A DNA stretch of 64,000 nt from Paracoccaceae bacterium (GCA_014323795.1 JACONK010000006.1:62001-126000), one strand, 5' to 3'; positions 18,747 through 29,510 are shown, counted from the stretch's first letter. Translations and numbers: made by a program. The notes: a model not told the origin generated them from the letters alone.

Positions 18747-20231
18747 TCAAGCAAATCCGGGCGGCTTTTGCCAGGCTTGTTTCAGGGTCTCTGAAATGAT
18801 TGCCACACCTTTCGCGATTCGGTCTGCCGTGATCGAGGAATAGGCCATGCGATAATAGTTTTCAGGTGCCGGGGTGCCATCAAAAAAAGGGCGACCAGGT
18901 TCAATCAACACACCTTTATGCTTCAGTTTCAATGCCAGGGTTTCGGTGTCCACGCCCTTGGGTGCGCGCATCCAGAAGCTTGAGCCGCCGAATCCCGCAG
19001 CACCGGCAACGTCCAGCCCGTGGGCCTTCAGTGCTTCGGCCATGACCGTGCGGCGGTTCTGGAAGGCATCCTTCATGCGCCGGATCAGTGCATCGTAATG
19101 GCCGAGTGCCAGGAAGTTGGCAGTCGTGCGCTGCATGTGCCCCGGGGGATGTCGCAAAACGGTGAAACGCAGGGCGCGCGCCTCCCGAATCAGGGGTTCG
19201 GGTGCCACCAGATAGCCCAGCCGCAGACCGGGGAAGAGCGATTTGGAAAACGACCCGATGTAGATGACCCGACCATCCTTATCAAGCGATTTCAGTGCCG
19301 GTGTGGGGCGGGTCAGAAACGACATTTCGAACTCATAATCATCTTCGACCACGATGAAATCGTGTTCCGACGCCCATTCCAGCAACCGGTGGCGGCGTTC
19401 AAGCGGCATGGTTGCCGTGGTGGGCGCGTGATGGCTGGGGGTGGTGAAGACAACCTGGGCACCAGTGGGCAGTGCCTCCGGGTCAAGGCCTTCTGAATCC
19501 ACGGGAACCGGGCACATCCCGCAGCCTGACCGGCTCAAAATTTCCCGCAGGCCCGGGTAGCCGGGATTCTCATAGGCCGCTTTGCGGCCGGGGCCCAGCA
19601 GCATTTGCACGACCATCCACAGCGCGTTTTGCGCGCCGACTGTCAAAAGTACTTCTGACCGGGTTGCACGGATGCCGCGCCGGGGCAGAGTGTGGCGGAT
19701 GATGAAGTCAATCAGCCGGGGGTCATCTTCTTCGGCGTAATCGGACGTCAGGCTGTCGAACTCTTTGATCCCCAGTGCCTGATGGGCGCAGAGCCGCCAG
19801 TTGGAATGGCTGAAGAGCGCGGGGTCCGCCTGGCCGTAAACGAAGGGATAGGGGTAGTCCTGCCAGTTGAAGGTCTTCGCGACCCGGTGCACCCCTGAAA
19901 ACTGCCGCATCAGCCGCACGTCCCAGTCAACGCGATTTTGCGCTGTAATCCGTGGCATCCCGATCCGGGTACCGGGCGGGTTTTCGGCCACGAAGAAACC
20001 CGAACGCACCCGTGTGGCAAGGTAGCCATCCGCCACAAGCTCCTGATAGCTGAGCGTCACGGTGATCCGGCTGATGCCCAGATGCCTGGCGAGTTTGCGC
20101 GAACTTGGCAGTTTTTCGCCGGGCAGGAACCGTTTTGAAAGGATGGAAGAGGCCACAAACTGACGCAACTGCGATTGCAGTGTGCCCTCAAACTCCGGAT
20201 CCAGGAAGAAGAGTTCTGCCGAAAGCGTCAT
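18747..20231 (-). CDS. tauR: MocR/GntR-type PLP-binding transcriptional regulator (TauR)
   Basis: GntR HTH (FLPGEKLPSSRKLARHLGISRITVTLSYQELVADGYL) fused to class I aminotransferase domain (YIGSFSKSLFPGLRLGY). Confidence 0.9.
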   Translation of the reverse strand: MTLSAELFFLDPEFEGTLQSQLRQFVASSILSKRFLPGEKLPSSRKLARHLGISRITVTLSYQELVADGYLATRVRSGFFVAENPPGTRIGMPRITAQNRVDWDVRLMRQFSGVHRVAKTFNWQDYPYPFVYGQADPALFSHSNWRLCAHQALGIKEFDSLTSDYAEEDDPRLIDFIIRHTLPRRGIRATRSEVLLTVGAQNALWMVVQMLLGPGRKAAYENPGYPGLREILSRSGCGMCPVPVDSEGLDPEALPTGAQVVFTTPSHHAPTTATMPLERRHRLLEWASEHDFIVVEDDYEFEMSFLTRPTPALKSLDKDGRVIYIGSFSKSLFPGLRLGYLVAPEPLIREARALRFTVLRHPPGHMQRTTANFLALGHYDALIRRMKDAFQNRRTVMAEALKAHGLDVAGAAGFGGSSFWMRAPKGVDTETLALKLKHKGVLIEPGRPFFDGTPAPENYYRMAYSSITADRIAKGVAIISETLKQAWQKPPGFA

Positions 20232-20299
20232 GGTTTTTGCGTTTAGCTGGACTCAAGGGATTAGGCAAGTGGACTTACGCCAGGCAGTCTCTCAGCGCG

Positions 20300-20995
20300 T
20301 CAGAGTTCCCTGAACCGCGATCGGTCGCCATCGTGGGAAAAGAATGGAACGGGGTGGTTCGTGTCCGGATGTTTGATCCGGTTCTGAACCTCAGCCAAAA
20401 CAACTTCGGTGATGAAGGGCAAGTCAAGCTCGCGGGTCTTTGACAGGGGCACCCACTGCAGATGGCCAAGTTCATCCTGTGCGCGGGAGAAATCATCCGG
20501 ATCGCCGTCAATCAGTGCGGCATTCCCGAGAAAGAACCGTGCATCAAAGCGACGAGGGCGCCCGGGCGGGGTGATTGCGCGAAAGACGAAGGTCAGGCCA
20601 CTGGCGTCGGGGGCGTATCCGGCCCCGAAGAAGTCACGCCATCCCTGCGGTTGGGCGTCCGCCGCAGCGGGGGAGGCCGCGTCCTTGCGGGCAAGGGGTT
20701 GGCCCGTTTCCTCCCAAACCTCCCGGATGGCGGCAGCCAGCAGGCCCCGGGCCTTGCGGATGTCGGTGTCTGCGGTCAGCCGGGCCATGCAGATTGCGGA
20801 GGGCACCCCATGCAATGTGACTTCGGCGTCTTGCGCATCCAGTCCGCCGCCGGGAAAGACGAACTTGCCGGGCATGAAAACGGCCTGTTTGCCGCGCTGG
20901 CCCATCAGGACAGCGGGTTCTTCCCGGTCATTGCGCAGCAGGATTACCGTTGCGGCATCGCGGACAGGAACGTCTGTGCGGGTGGGGTCTGGCAT
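20300..20995 (-). CDS. NUDIX hydrolase
   Basis: GGGLDAQDAE...LAAAIREVWEETG Nudix-box-like. Confidence 0.85.
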   Translation of the reverse strand: MPDPTRTDVPVRDAATVILLRNDREEPAVLMGQRGKQAVFMPGKFVFPGGGLDAQDAEVTLHGVPSAICMARLTADTDIRKARGLLAAAIREVWEETGQPLARKDAASPAAADAQPQGWRDFFGAGYAPDASGLTFVFRAITPPGRPRRFDARFFLGNAALIDGDPDDFSRAQDELGHLQWVPLSKTRELDLPFITEVVLAEVQNRIKHPDTNHPVPFFSHDGDRSRFREL

Positions 20996-21116
20996 GAGGG
21001 CATGGCTGAAATTTATCCCTTATCGCCGGGCCCCCGGCCGGTGTCGAGCCTGTTTGGCAGGCATTTTGCAGCCGTGCCTGGATTTGACCCCCGGGAAGGG
21101 CCGGTTTCGGTAGCAT

Positions 21117-21500
21117 GAGTGACGATCAGGTCATCAAATCTTTCGGGCGCATACTTCATCGGAAGCTGATCATACCTTCGCGGACAACACGGAAGTCACG
21201 GATCTGATCAGGTGCGGAAGACGAAGGTATCCGCCTCCCGCGACGATCCCGCCCGGTTGCCGATGAGCTCATCATCCTCTTGCCACAGTAAGGTATGTCT
21301 TTCCTCTCGTAGCCCCGGATACCTTATCTTGCGCCCCGCCTGTGATCGTGTCATCCCCGCCAGGCCTGCCTTGACTGTCGCCCTCCCTGCCGAGGGGCTT
21401 TCATCGGTCAGGACGCCGGTTTCCTGACAGTTCGTATCGATGCTTTCCGGTACTCTTTTTAGCTCTTCTGATGCTCGTACCGGATTTCCGGTTTCTGCGC
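21117..21500. repeat. Degenerate dispersed element, copy A
   Basis: Shares ordered blocks with 32095-32480 (e.g. caggtcatcaaatctttcgggcgca...cggaagc; gcggaagacgaaggt; gccttgactgtcgccctccctgccgaggggctttcatcggtcag; ggatttccggttt). Confidence 0.65.
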
Positions 21501-21645
21501 CGATGGCAGCACTGGTATCAAATCTGATGGCGGGACTTGCCGCCTGAAGATTCGAACCCGGGGTTTCCGGGTCCCGCAGGGACTGAAACCGTGCATTCCG
21601 TATTTTAGAACTGCACATCCCGGCGCTGTTGACTTTGACGGGGCA

Positions 21646-22644
21646 TCAGCGGTTCTCTGACCAGGCCGGGACGATGTCACCTTCGGTTGGCGTGGCGAGG
21701 TAGACCGCCCGGGCGATAGCGCGGGCGAGACAAGTGGCAGCGGCGTGACCGAGAGTGATCAGGTCAGCCCCGCCAGGGCCTTTCCGGATGCTGACAGCGA
21801 AGACGAGGTCGCCGTCGTGGGGCGTGTGGGCCGGTTGTACGGCACGGGCGATGCCGTCGTGGCTGGCAACGGCGAGCCGCTTGGCCTCTGCCTTCGTCAG
21901 CGGGGCGTCGGTGGCGACAACGGCTATGGTTGTGCTGGTACCGGGTTGGTGCCACCCCATGGCTGCGGCCTTGCGGCTGGGGTCCGGGATGATCAGCCCC
22001 GCACGCGGGTCGGGGCCGAGGTCGCCGAACTCCCCGTCAATTTCCAGTGGCGCAGCCCAGAAGTGGTCTGATCCGGGCGTTGTGACGGAGCCGACGGGAT
22101 TGGCCGCTACAAGCGCACCGACAGTATGACCGGAGGGAATGACCAGCGACGCGGAGCCAAGTCCGCCCTTCTGCTGCGCCGCGAGCGCACCCGTGCCTGC
22201 GCCTGCAGTGCCGAGGCTGAATTCCTGGCCTGCGTTCTCAAGGGCCCGGCGACCGAGCGGGCCATAGGGATTATCTGTCCGGTTCCTGTTACCGCCGTTC
22301 AGCAAGTCGAAAATAATCGCGCCGGGGACAATGGGGATGACAGCGTTACCGACCCGGTACCCTCTGCCCGCCTCCCGCAGGGCAGCCTGTGCGCCGGAGG
22401 CTGCGTCAAGCCCGAAGGCGGAGCCGCCCGACAGCGTTATGGCATGGATTTCCTCGACTATATTGTGCGGGGCCAGAAGATCTGTTTCCCGCGTACCGGG
22501 GGCACCGCCCATGACTTCAACAGAGGCTGTCAGGGGGGATTCCCCGGTCAGCACGGTAACACCGGATTTGAGGGTGTGATCCTCGGCGTTGCCCACCAGG
22601 ATGCCGGGGACATCGGTTATCAGATTGCGCGGGCCAGGTCTCAT
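21646..22644 (-). CDS. P1 family peptidase (DmpA/S58-like aminopeptidase)
   Basis: NLITDVPGILVGNAED...HAITLSGGSAFGLDAASGAQAAL; G-G-L-G-S-A-S region. Confidence 0.9.
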   Translation of the reverse strand: MRPGPRNLITDVPGILVGNAEDHTLKSGVTVLTGESPLTASVEVMGGAPGTRETDLLAPHNIVEEIHAITLSGGSAFGLDAASGAQAALREAGRGYRVGNAVIPIVPGAIIFDLLNGGNRNRTDNPYGPLGRRALENAGQEFSLGTAGAGTGALAAQQKGGLGSASLVIPSGHTVGALVAANPVGSVTTPGSDHFWAAPLEIDGEFGDLGPDPRAGLIIPDPSRKAAAMGWHQPGTSTTIAVVATDAPLTKAEAKRLAVASHDGIARAVQPAHTPHDGDLVFAVSIRKGPGGADLITLGHAAATCLARAIARAVYLATPTEGDIVPAWSENR

Positions 22645-22955
22645 AGTCGGGTGCTTTCGGCTGCATACGTACAGGTGTCGCCGGGATCGAAGGTGTCTTT
22701 GGGCCCGATCCGCAGAACATCGCACTCTTCTTCTGTTCCGGTTGTGTGGCGCACATCTGACCGGAACGAATCTGTTTTTAGGGTTCGTCCCGATTTTGTC
22801 GTCTAGCACGAGGAAAAGCCATCCGTATCCGCCTGGCTGCGAGAGGGAAATTTTACCGGGAAATTCACTGGCATACCTCGTTACGGTTGTAATTCTTGAT
22901 CACATGCGGTTTCCAGGGAAAGGTGAGGAGCGTGTGTTTCCCGCCACATTCAGGG

Positions 22956-23696
22956 TTATATGCAGCGGCCCCCGTCCACTTCCAGCGCGACACCGGTGAT
23001 CATGCCGGCTTCGTCAGAGCAGAGATAACATGCAGCGTTTCCCACATCCTCGGGCGTTGAAAATCGGCCGATGGGTATGGTGGACAGGAACCTGGCGCGT
23101 ACCTCCGGGGTATCGGCACCCATGAATGATTTCAGAAGGGGCGTTTCCCCGGCTACGGGGCAGAGCGCGTTTACACGAATGCCTGCCGGGGCGAGTTCAG
23201 CAGCCATGGATTTGGTGGCGGTGACCATCCAGCCTTTGGAGGCGTTGTACCAGGTCAGATGAGGGCGCGGGCTAAGTGCAGCGGTGGAAGCCACGTTGAG
23301 AATTACGCCTGCGCTGCGGGCGCGCATCCTGGGCACCAGGATTTGCGCTGTCAGGTAGACGGATTTTGCATTCACGGCGAGCACACGGTCAAATTCAGCG
23401 TCGTTTACCTTTTCCATCGGCATCGGCAAATGGGTGACGCCTGCATTGTTTACGAGGATGTCAACGGGACCGAGACCATCTTCAGCGCACTCAATCATGG
23501 CCGCAACGCTGTCGCGGTCGGCGATGTTGACCGTGCGGGCGGTCTGGCCTGTAAGCCGGGCGACATTCTTCGCACCGCCTGCGTTAATGTCGGCCACCAG
23601 GACGCGGGCACCTTCGGCTGCGAACTTTTTGGCAATGCCCATGCCGAAGCCCGAGGCTGCACCGGTGACGATGGCGATTTTGCCTTGCAGGCGCAT
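22956..23696 (-). CDS. SDR family oxidoreductase
   Basis: TGAASGFGMGIA Rossmann motif, NNAGV, YNASKG active site. Confidence 0.95.
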   Translation of the reverse strand: MRLQGKIAIVTGAASGFGMGIAKKFAAEGARVLVADINAGGAKNVARLTGQTARTVNIADRDSVAAMIECAEDGLGPVDILVNNAGVTHLPMPMEKVNDAEFDRVLAVNAKSVYLTAQILVPRMRARSAGVILNVASTAALSPRPHLTWYNASKGWMVTATKSMAAELAPAGIRVNALCPVAGETPLLKSFMGADTPEVRARFLSTIPIGRFSTPEDVGNAACYLCSDEAGMITGVALEVDGGRCI

Positions 23697-23908
23697 GGGC
23701 TATCCTCTCCCTTTATATGATATGTTGGCAGTTTTCCGGGCGGGTGTGGCGGCACATTTTGGTCAGGTCTTTGCCATGCCGTATCGGGCCATGACCCGGG
23801 TGGCCAACCCGCGTGGTTTCGTGGCACTTTATGAAATCTGCAAACATCCGACAATGCGGGCATGCAGGCGGCGGACTGATGCCCTTGAATTCCGTGCTAT
23901 GAAATTTG

Positions 23909-25072
23909 TCATGTGCCGGCTGGTATCCCTTCCACGGCACAGATACCAGCCAGCCTCGCAAATCGGCCGAGCTCCGCCGCCAGCTTATCGTGCCGTGCCG
24001 CGGTCCATTTCACCCGCGGCTCGGGCCAGAAACCGGTGACGCACATCACGCTTTTGCCGCGGTCGGCCCTGAGTTCGATCCGACCCACAAAACGGGTGCC
24101 CTCCAAAAGCGGATAGACATAGTAGCCACAGCGGCGTTTGGCGGCGGGGACGAACATTTCGTTGGTGTAGTGGAAGCCGAAAATGCGCCTGAGGCGGGCG
24201 CGGTCACGGACGGCCGGGTCGAAAGGGTTGATGATGCGCAGGCGGGTGGTGGGGGCCGATATCTCTGCTGCGCGCGCTTCGATATCAGGCAATGCGAGAG
24301 CTTGCACCCAGGTGTGTTCGGCGGTTTCGATATCGACCGGGACAAGCCAGTCCTGTTGCCTGATCCAGGTGCGGCATTCTACAGGGGACATTGCGTTCCA
24401 GAATTTCCGGAGTTCACCGGGGGTTGCGATCCAGAGCCGGTTAAGTGCCGTGCGGTTGAGCCAGTCGACCATGGTTTCGTCAGCGTGTTCGTGTCTGCGA
24501 AGGTGTTCGGGAAAAACCCGGTCGGGCAGGTTGTAGTGTTTCACGAAGTTCCTTCGAAAACAGGTGGCGAGTTCGCCCGCATACCACATCTGGTCGAGTG
24601 CCTTTTTGTGCGGCGGGCGGGCCCACATCCCGCGTGGGCCCTCGAACCCGCTGTTGAAGGCGCGGGTGCTGAGCGCACCTTCCTGTGCAATGCGATTTCG
24701 AATGGCGTGGATGGCCTCCTGTGCCAATCCGGTACGGTACCAATCAGAGTTGGAGATTTTTTCACCCAGCCTGCGGAACTGGCGCTGCCAATAGGGCAGA
24801 AACTCCATGGGGATAAGACTCGCGTCGTGGGTGAAATGCTCAAAAATCAGCCGGTCACGACCCAGAAGCGGCCAGAGTTTGCCTTCCCGAAAATTCTGAT
24901 TGCGGGTCCAGATAATGTGGTTGTGGGCGCGGGTTACATTGCGCATCGTGTCAATCTGTAAAAATCCGAGGTCTCGGATAATCTGTGCGACGTCGAGCGG
25001 GCCGACAGGCGGGGGCGCGAGCCCGGTGGCGGCAAGCCACAGGCGGCGTAAGGTGAGGTTATCAATCCGCAT
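23909..25072 (-). CDS. HTH_42 / YcaQ-family (AlkZ/AlkX-like) DNA glycosylase, winged-helix
   Basis: FLQIDTMRNVTRAHNHIIWTRNQNF ... RRCGYYVYPLLEGTRFVGRIELRADR. Confidence 0.85.
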   Translation of the reverse strand: MRIDNLTLRRLWLAATGLAPPPVGPLDVAQIIRDLGFLQIDTMRNVTRAHNHIIWTRNQNFREGKLWPLLGRDRLIFEHFTHDASLIPMEFLPYWQRQFRRLGEKISNSDWYRTGLAQEAIHAIRNRIAQEGALSTRAFNSGFEGPRGMWARPPHKKALDQMWYAGELATCFRRNFVKHYNLPDRVFPEHLRRHEHADETMVDWLNRTALNRLWIATPGELRKFWNAMSPVECRTWIRQQDWLVPVDIETAEHTWVQALALPDIEARAAEISAPTTRLRIINPFDPAVRDRARLRRIFGFHYTNEMFVPAAKRRCGYYVYPLLEGTRFVGRIELRADRGKSVMCVTGFWPEPRVKWTAARHDKLAAELGRFARLAGICAVEGIPAGT

Positions 25073-25475
25073 GGGCTGCGGCCATGGAGGCGCGAATGTC
25101 ATCCGGTATTGTCGTGGAACTGCGGGTGATGAGGTCCATCAGTACGAGGATGAAGACGCTTTCAAATACCAGCGTGTCGCCGCGGTAGAACCGATGGGTG
25201 ACCTGCGCCGACTTACCCCCTATGGTATCAAGAGATGAACGGATCTGTACGTAATCGCCAACACGCAACTCTTTATGGCAGGTAGAATGCGCATCCGCCA
25301 CAACGAAGGCGAGCTTGCGTCCGGTCAGCATGTCCTCCCGCGTAAGGCCCCATTGGCACTGGAGGGTGAAACCGCCGTCCGAACAACCATCGATGTAGCG
25401 GGCGATGTTCATGTGCCCCAGGAAATCGCAATCCGAAGGGCGGACGGTGAAGGCGTGACTGTCGATGGTTTTCAT
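25062..25475 (-). CDS. Acyl-CoA thioesterase, hotdog fold (4HBT type)
   Basis: DCDFLGHMNIARYIDGCSD. Confidence 0.85.
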   Translation of the reverse strand: MKTIDSHAFTVRPSDCDFLGHMNIARYIDGCSDGGFTLQCQWGLTREDMLTGRKLAFVVADAHSTCHKELRVGDYVQIRSSLDTIGGKSAQVTHRFYRGDTLVFESVFILVLMDLITRSSTTIPDDIRASMAAAHAD

Positions 25476-27055
25476 GTAGCGTTTCCTGGCAGTTGTGGCG
25501 CGGCGGCGATCAGGGAGCGGGTATAGGGGTGTTGGGGAGCGTCAAAAATCTGTTCCGTGGGGCCTTCTTCCACGATTTTGCCCAGCTGCATGACCAGGAC
25601 GCGATCAGTGATTGAGCGCACGACGGACAGGTCGTGGGAGATAAACAGGTAGGTGAGGCCATGGGTTTCTGACAAATGTGCCAGCAGCTCAAGGATTCGG
25701 GCGCGAACGGAGATGTCGAGCGCGCTGACCGCCTCATCAAGGATGATGAGTTGTGGGCGGATGATCAATGCACGGGCAATGGCGATGCGCTGGCGTTGGC
25801 CACCGGAGAATTCGTGGGGGTATTTATCAGCGTCCTCCGGGGTCAGGCCCACGGCGGCGAGAGCCCGGGCGACCTGATCGCTTGCGTCCGCCGGGTGTGT
25901 ATCGAGCAGGTGGAACGGCTCGCTCACCAGCCGTGCGACCTTGTGACGGGGATTGAAGCTGCCGTAGGGATCCTGGAAAACGACCTGCATTTTGCGCCGC
26001 ACGGCCCGGTTGGGGCGTTTGCCGGTGAAAACGGCCTCTTTGCCGAGTCTGATCTCACCGGCCTGGGTATTTTCGAGGCCGAGGATGGCCCGGGCAAGCG
26101 TGGACTTTCCGCAGCCGGATTCCCCTACGATCCCCAGGCTTTCGCCCTTGCGGATGGAGAAGCTGACCCCGTCTACCGCACGGAAGAGGCCGGGTTTTAC
26201 CCGGAATCCGGTTCGTGGCAGCGTGTAGGTGCGGGTAACGTTCTCGACGGTCAGGAGCGGGGTTTCACAAACCTTTACTTTTCGGTCAGGACGGTGGGTG
26301 CCAGCCGCAAGCAAGGCCCTGGAGCAGGGATGTTTCATGTGCCGGAAAAGGTGTCGGGTCGGCCCGTTTTCCACCACGCGGCCCTTTTGTATAATATGGA
26401 TATGGTCGGCCATGCCGTGCATGATGGCGAGGTCATGGCTGATCATCAGGAGGCCCATGCCGTCTTCGCGCACCAGCCGGGCCAGCAGATTCAGGATGCC
26501 CGCCTGTGTTGTGACGTCGAGCGCGGTGGTTGGTTCATCCGCGATCAGGAGTTTCGGACGGAGCGCGATGGCCATGGCGATGCAGACCCGCTGGCGCTGG
26601 CCCCCCGAAATCTCATGCGGATAGCGGGTGAGGGGGAAGCGGTCAGCCGGGATGTCTACCCGGTCGAGTGTGGCGCGGGTTTGCGCCATCGCCTCGGACC
26701 TTGGGATATCCTTGTGGATCATGATTGCCTCCGCCACCTGGTCGCCGATGGTTTTGACCGGATTTAGGGCTGTCATCGGCTCCTGAAAAATCATCGAAAC
26801 AGTTTTGCCGCGCAGGGCGCACATTTCCGCCTCGCTGGCGGTCAGGATGTCGGTTTTATCCAGGAGAAGGGTGCCGTTCGCCTGAGATCCGGGGGGCAGA
26901 AGCCGGGTTATGGCATGGGCAGTCATGGATTTGCCGCAGCCGGATTCGCCGATGATGCCCGCGATCCGGCCTGCCTCGAGTGAAAGGCCAACGTCATGCA
27001 GGATCGGCACCTGGCCGATCCTGCATGACAGGTTTTTGATGCGAAGCAGGGTCAT
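25472..27055 (-). CDS. Dipeptide/oligopeptide ABC transporter, tandem ATP-binding domains (DppDF/YejF-like)
   Basis: Two NBDs: GESGCGKSMTAHAI / GESGCGKSTLARAI; two SGGQRQR signatures. Confidence 0.95.
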   Translation of the reverse strand: MTLLRIKNLSCRIGQVPILHDVGLSLEAGRIAGIIGESGCGKSMTAHAITRLLPPGSQANGTLLLDKTDILTASEAEMCALRGKTVSMIFQEPMTALNPVKTIGDQVAEAIMIHKDIPRSEAMAQTRATLDRVDIPADRFPLTRYPHEISGGQRQRVCIAMAIALRPKLLIADEPTTALDVTTQAGILNLLARLVREDGMGLLMISHDLAIMHGMADHIHIIQKGRVVENGPTRHLFRHMKHPCSRALLAAGTHRPDRKVKVCETPLLTVENVTRTYTLPRTGFRVKPGLFRAVDGVSFSIRKGESLGIVGESGCGKSTLARAILGLENTQAGEIRLGKEAVFTGKRPNRAVRRKMQVVFQDPYGSFNPRHKVARLVSEPFHLLDTHPADASDQVARALAAVGLTPEDADKYPHEFSGGQRQRIAIARALIIRPQLIILDEAVSALDISVRARILELLAHLSETHGLTYLFISHDLSVVRSITDRVLVMQLGKIVEEGPTEQIFDAPQHPYTRSLIAAAPQLPGNAT

Positions 27056-27876
27056 CGGGCGTCCCTGCGGATGCGGGGATCCAGGATGTCCCGCAAGGCA
27101 TCGCCCATAAGGTTGAGCCCGAGGACGGTGAAGACAATGGCCAGCCCCGGGAAGAGGGCCATGTGCGGCGCAAACAATATCATCGTCTGGCTATCGGCAA
27201 GCATCCGGCCCCAACTGGGCGCGGGGGGCTGGGTGCCCAGGCCGACGTAGGAGAGCCCGGCTTCGGCGATAATGCCGAGAGAGAACTGGGTGGTACCTTG
27301 CACGATCAGCAGGTTGGCGATGTTGGGCAGGATGTGTTCGGCACTGATGCGCACGGGGCCTTTGCCCGCAACGCGTGCGGCAAGGATGTAGTCACGCTGC
27401 CAGAGGCTGAGTGCCGCGCCGCGGGTCAGGCGGGCGAAAACGGGGATATTGAAAATGCCGATCGCGATGATGGCGTTGAAAGCACCCGGCCCGAAGACCG
27501 CGGTGATGAGGATGGCGATCACGAGGCTCGGGAAAGCGAAGACAAGGTCGTTGACACGCATGATCAGTTCGTCAAGGATCCCGCCTTTGTTGGCGGCGGC
27601 GGCGAGCCCGATGGGTACCCCCGCGACCATGCCGACACCAACGGCGACGACGGCCACCGCGATAGAGATACGGGCCCCGACCATGATCATGCTGAGGATG
27701 TCGCGGCCAAAATGGTCGGTGCCAAGCAGGAAATCACCACCAAGTGGTTTCCTGAATCTGTTGACGATGTCCACCGTGGTATGGTCGTGCGGCGTGTAGA
27801 CAAAAGAAATCAGTGCAAGGGCGGTGAAAAAAGCGGTGAGGACAGCACCAGGGATGAGGTTTTTGGATCTCGGCAT
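27052..27876 (-). CDS. Peptide ABC transporter permease (DppC-like)
   Basis: LLGTDHFGRDILSMIMVGARISI. Confidence 0.95.
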   Translation of the reverse strand: MPRSKNLIPGAVLTAFFTALALISFVYTPHDHTTVDIVNRFRKPLGGDFLLGTDHFGRDILSMIMVGARISIAVAVVAVGVGMVAGVPIGLAAAANKGGILDELIMRVNDLVFAFPSLVIAILITAVFGPGAFNAIIAIGIFNIPVFARLTRGAALSLWQRDYILAARVAGKGPVRISAEHILPNIANLLIVQGTTQFSLGIIAEAGLSYVGLGTQPPAPSWGRMLADSQTMILFAPHMALFPGLAIVFTVLGLNLMGDALRDILDPRIRRDAR

Positions 27877-27968
27877 GGGTCGCCTCCGGTTTCAGATATG
27901 AAGTCGTGCCATAGAAATGATGACAATCCCGGCGGCAACGCCGACCGCTCCTGGTTCTGACAGTCCGA

Positions 27969-28913
27969 TTATCGCGCCGTCCGCAGCCTGGGGTCTATCC
28001 AGGCGTAGGCAAGGTCCACTGCGAAATTCACGACAATCACGGCGAAGACAAGGAGCATGACAACGCTCTCGACAACGATCATGTCCCGCTGGGAGATGGC
28101 CTGGAAGATCAGGCGACCCAAACCAGGGAGAAAGAAGACCTGCTCAATGATAATTCCGCCCGCGATCAGGAAGGTAAACTGCAGGCCGATGATCGTCAAA
28201 ACCGGGATCAGTGCGTTGCGCAGCGCGTGACGCCACAGCACCTGGCGGCGCGTCAACCCCTTGGCACGGGCGGTACGGATGTAATCTTCGCCCAGCGTAT
28301 CCAGCAGGGCGGAGCGCATGACGCGGGCGAGGATGGAGGCTTGCGGCAGGGCCAGGGCAATGGCCGGGAGCGTCAGGGCTTTTATGGCTGTAAACGGGTC
28401 TTCCCAGCCCGGGAACCCCCCTGCCGGGAACCAGCGCAGATTGATAGAGAAGACCAGTATTATCAGCATCGCAAACCAGAAGTTCGGTATAGCGATTCCG
28501 CACTGGGTGAGGCCCATCACACTGGTATCCGCAGCAGAACCGCGGCGTGTTGCCGCCAGAATGCCTGCCGGAAAGGCGATCAGCGTACCCAGCACCAGTG
28601 CGTAGGTCGCGAGCGGCAGGGATATCCGCAGCCGGTCCGCCACCATCTCCGCCACTGGCGTACGATAGGTGTAGCTGGTGCCGAGATCGCCGGTCAAGAG
28701 TCCGCCTGCCCAGCTGAAGTATCGCTGCCAGGGCGGCTGATCGAGCCCGAGCTCTGCCCTGAGGGCTGCCAGCGTATCCTCCTGCGCATTTATCCCAAGC
28801 ATGAAGACAGCCGGGTCACCAGGTACAACTTCCACGGTCAGGAAAATAACCACAGAGGCCGCGAACAGCGACAGAACCAGAGATTGCAGGCGCAGGAGCG
28901 CATATCGCAGCAT
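27969..28913 (-). CDS. Peptide ABC transporter permease (DppB-like)
   Basis: VVPGDPAVFMLG; YIRTARAKGLTRRQVLWRHALRNALIPVLT. Confidence 0.95.
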   Translation of the reverse strand: MLRYALLRLQSLVLSLFAASVVIFLTVEVVPGDPAVFMLGINAQEDTLAALRAELGLDQPPWQRYFSWAGGLLTGDLGTSYTYRTPVAEMVADRLRISLPLATYALVLGTLIAFPAGILAATRRGSAADTSVMGLTQCGIAIPNFWFAMLIILVFSINLRWFPAGGFPGWEDPFTAIKALTLPAIALALPQASILARVMRSALLDTLGEDYIRTARAKGLTRRQVLWRHALRNALIPVLTIIGLQFTFLIAGGIIIEQVFFLPGLGRLIFQAISQRDMIVVESVVMLLVFAVIVVNFAVDLAYAWIDPRLRTAR

Positions 28914-29121
28914 GACCGGGACGTTAGCGGGCATGGCGGCAGAAAACAAGACAAATGCCAGCCACCGCCGGGCGGGGACTGTCCCGCTTAATTCATGGGT
29001 AATCGCTGAAAGTGCAGCGAACACGGCCGGGGTTCAACGCCGCAGGCCACTGGTTTGCGCCGTATGGTAAGAAACTGGCCACACCGTGCACCGGAAGCCG
29101 TGTTGCCTGGAGGTTCAGGAT

Positions 29122-29510
29122 TCATACCTGATAGATGACGAGTGTGGCGTGAGTGATTGCTGACAGGAAGACCATGGGGTATCTGTCGTGTCCGATGGCA
29201 TCGCGCCGCCAATCCTCTGAGATTGCCGAACATGACCTCGATCAGGTTGCGTTGTTTGTATCGGTGCCTGTCGTATCGGCATCCGGCAGGCTGTCCGGCA
29301 ATGCCCGTGCGCTGATGTAAGCACTGACCTGGCCTGCCGCGCCGCATCGTTTTCGCCACACCCGGTGGCGAGACCGGCTGTCATCCGTGCGAAGATGCCC
29401 TTCCACTGTTTCCGGCGATTGTATGGCGTCTTGTGTGGGCCACAGGCAGCCGGGGCGTCTCGCCACAGCGGTTCGCGTATGCCGGTTGCGCTTCGGCCGC
29501 GAATGTCACG
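29122..29510 (-). mobile_element. IS5-type (IS427-like) transposase remnant with large internal deletion and frameshifts
   Basis: N-terminal-half motif GPHKTPYNRRKQWKGIFARMTAGLA; C-terminal motif YDRHRYKQRNLIEVMFGNL..DWRRDAIGHDRYPMVFLSAITHATLVIYQV* in shifted frames. Confidence 0.75.

Noticed and set aside
23906-24961. 351-aa plus-strand ORF opposite the YcaQ-like gene
   Set aside because: Shadow ORF; composition typical of antisense translation and no motif.
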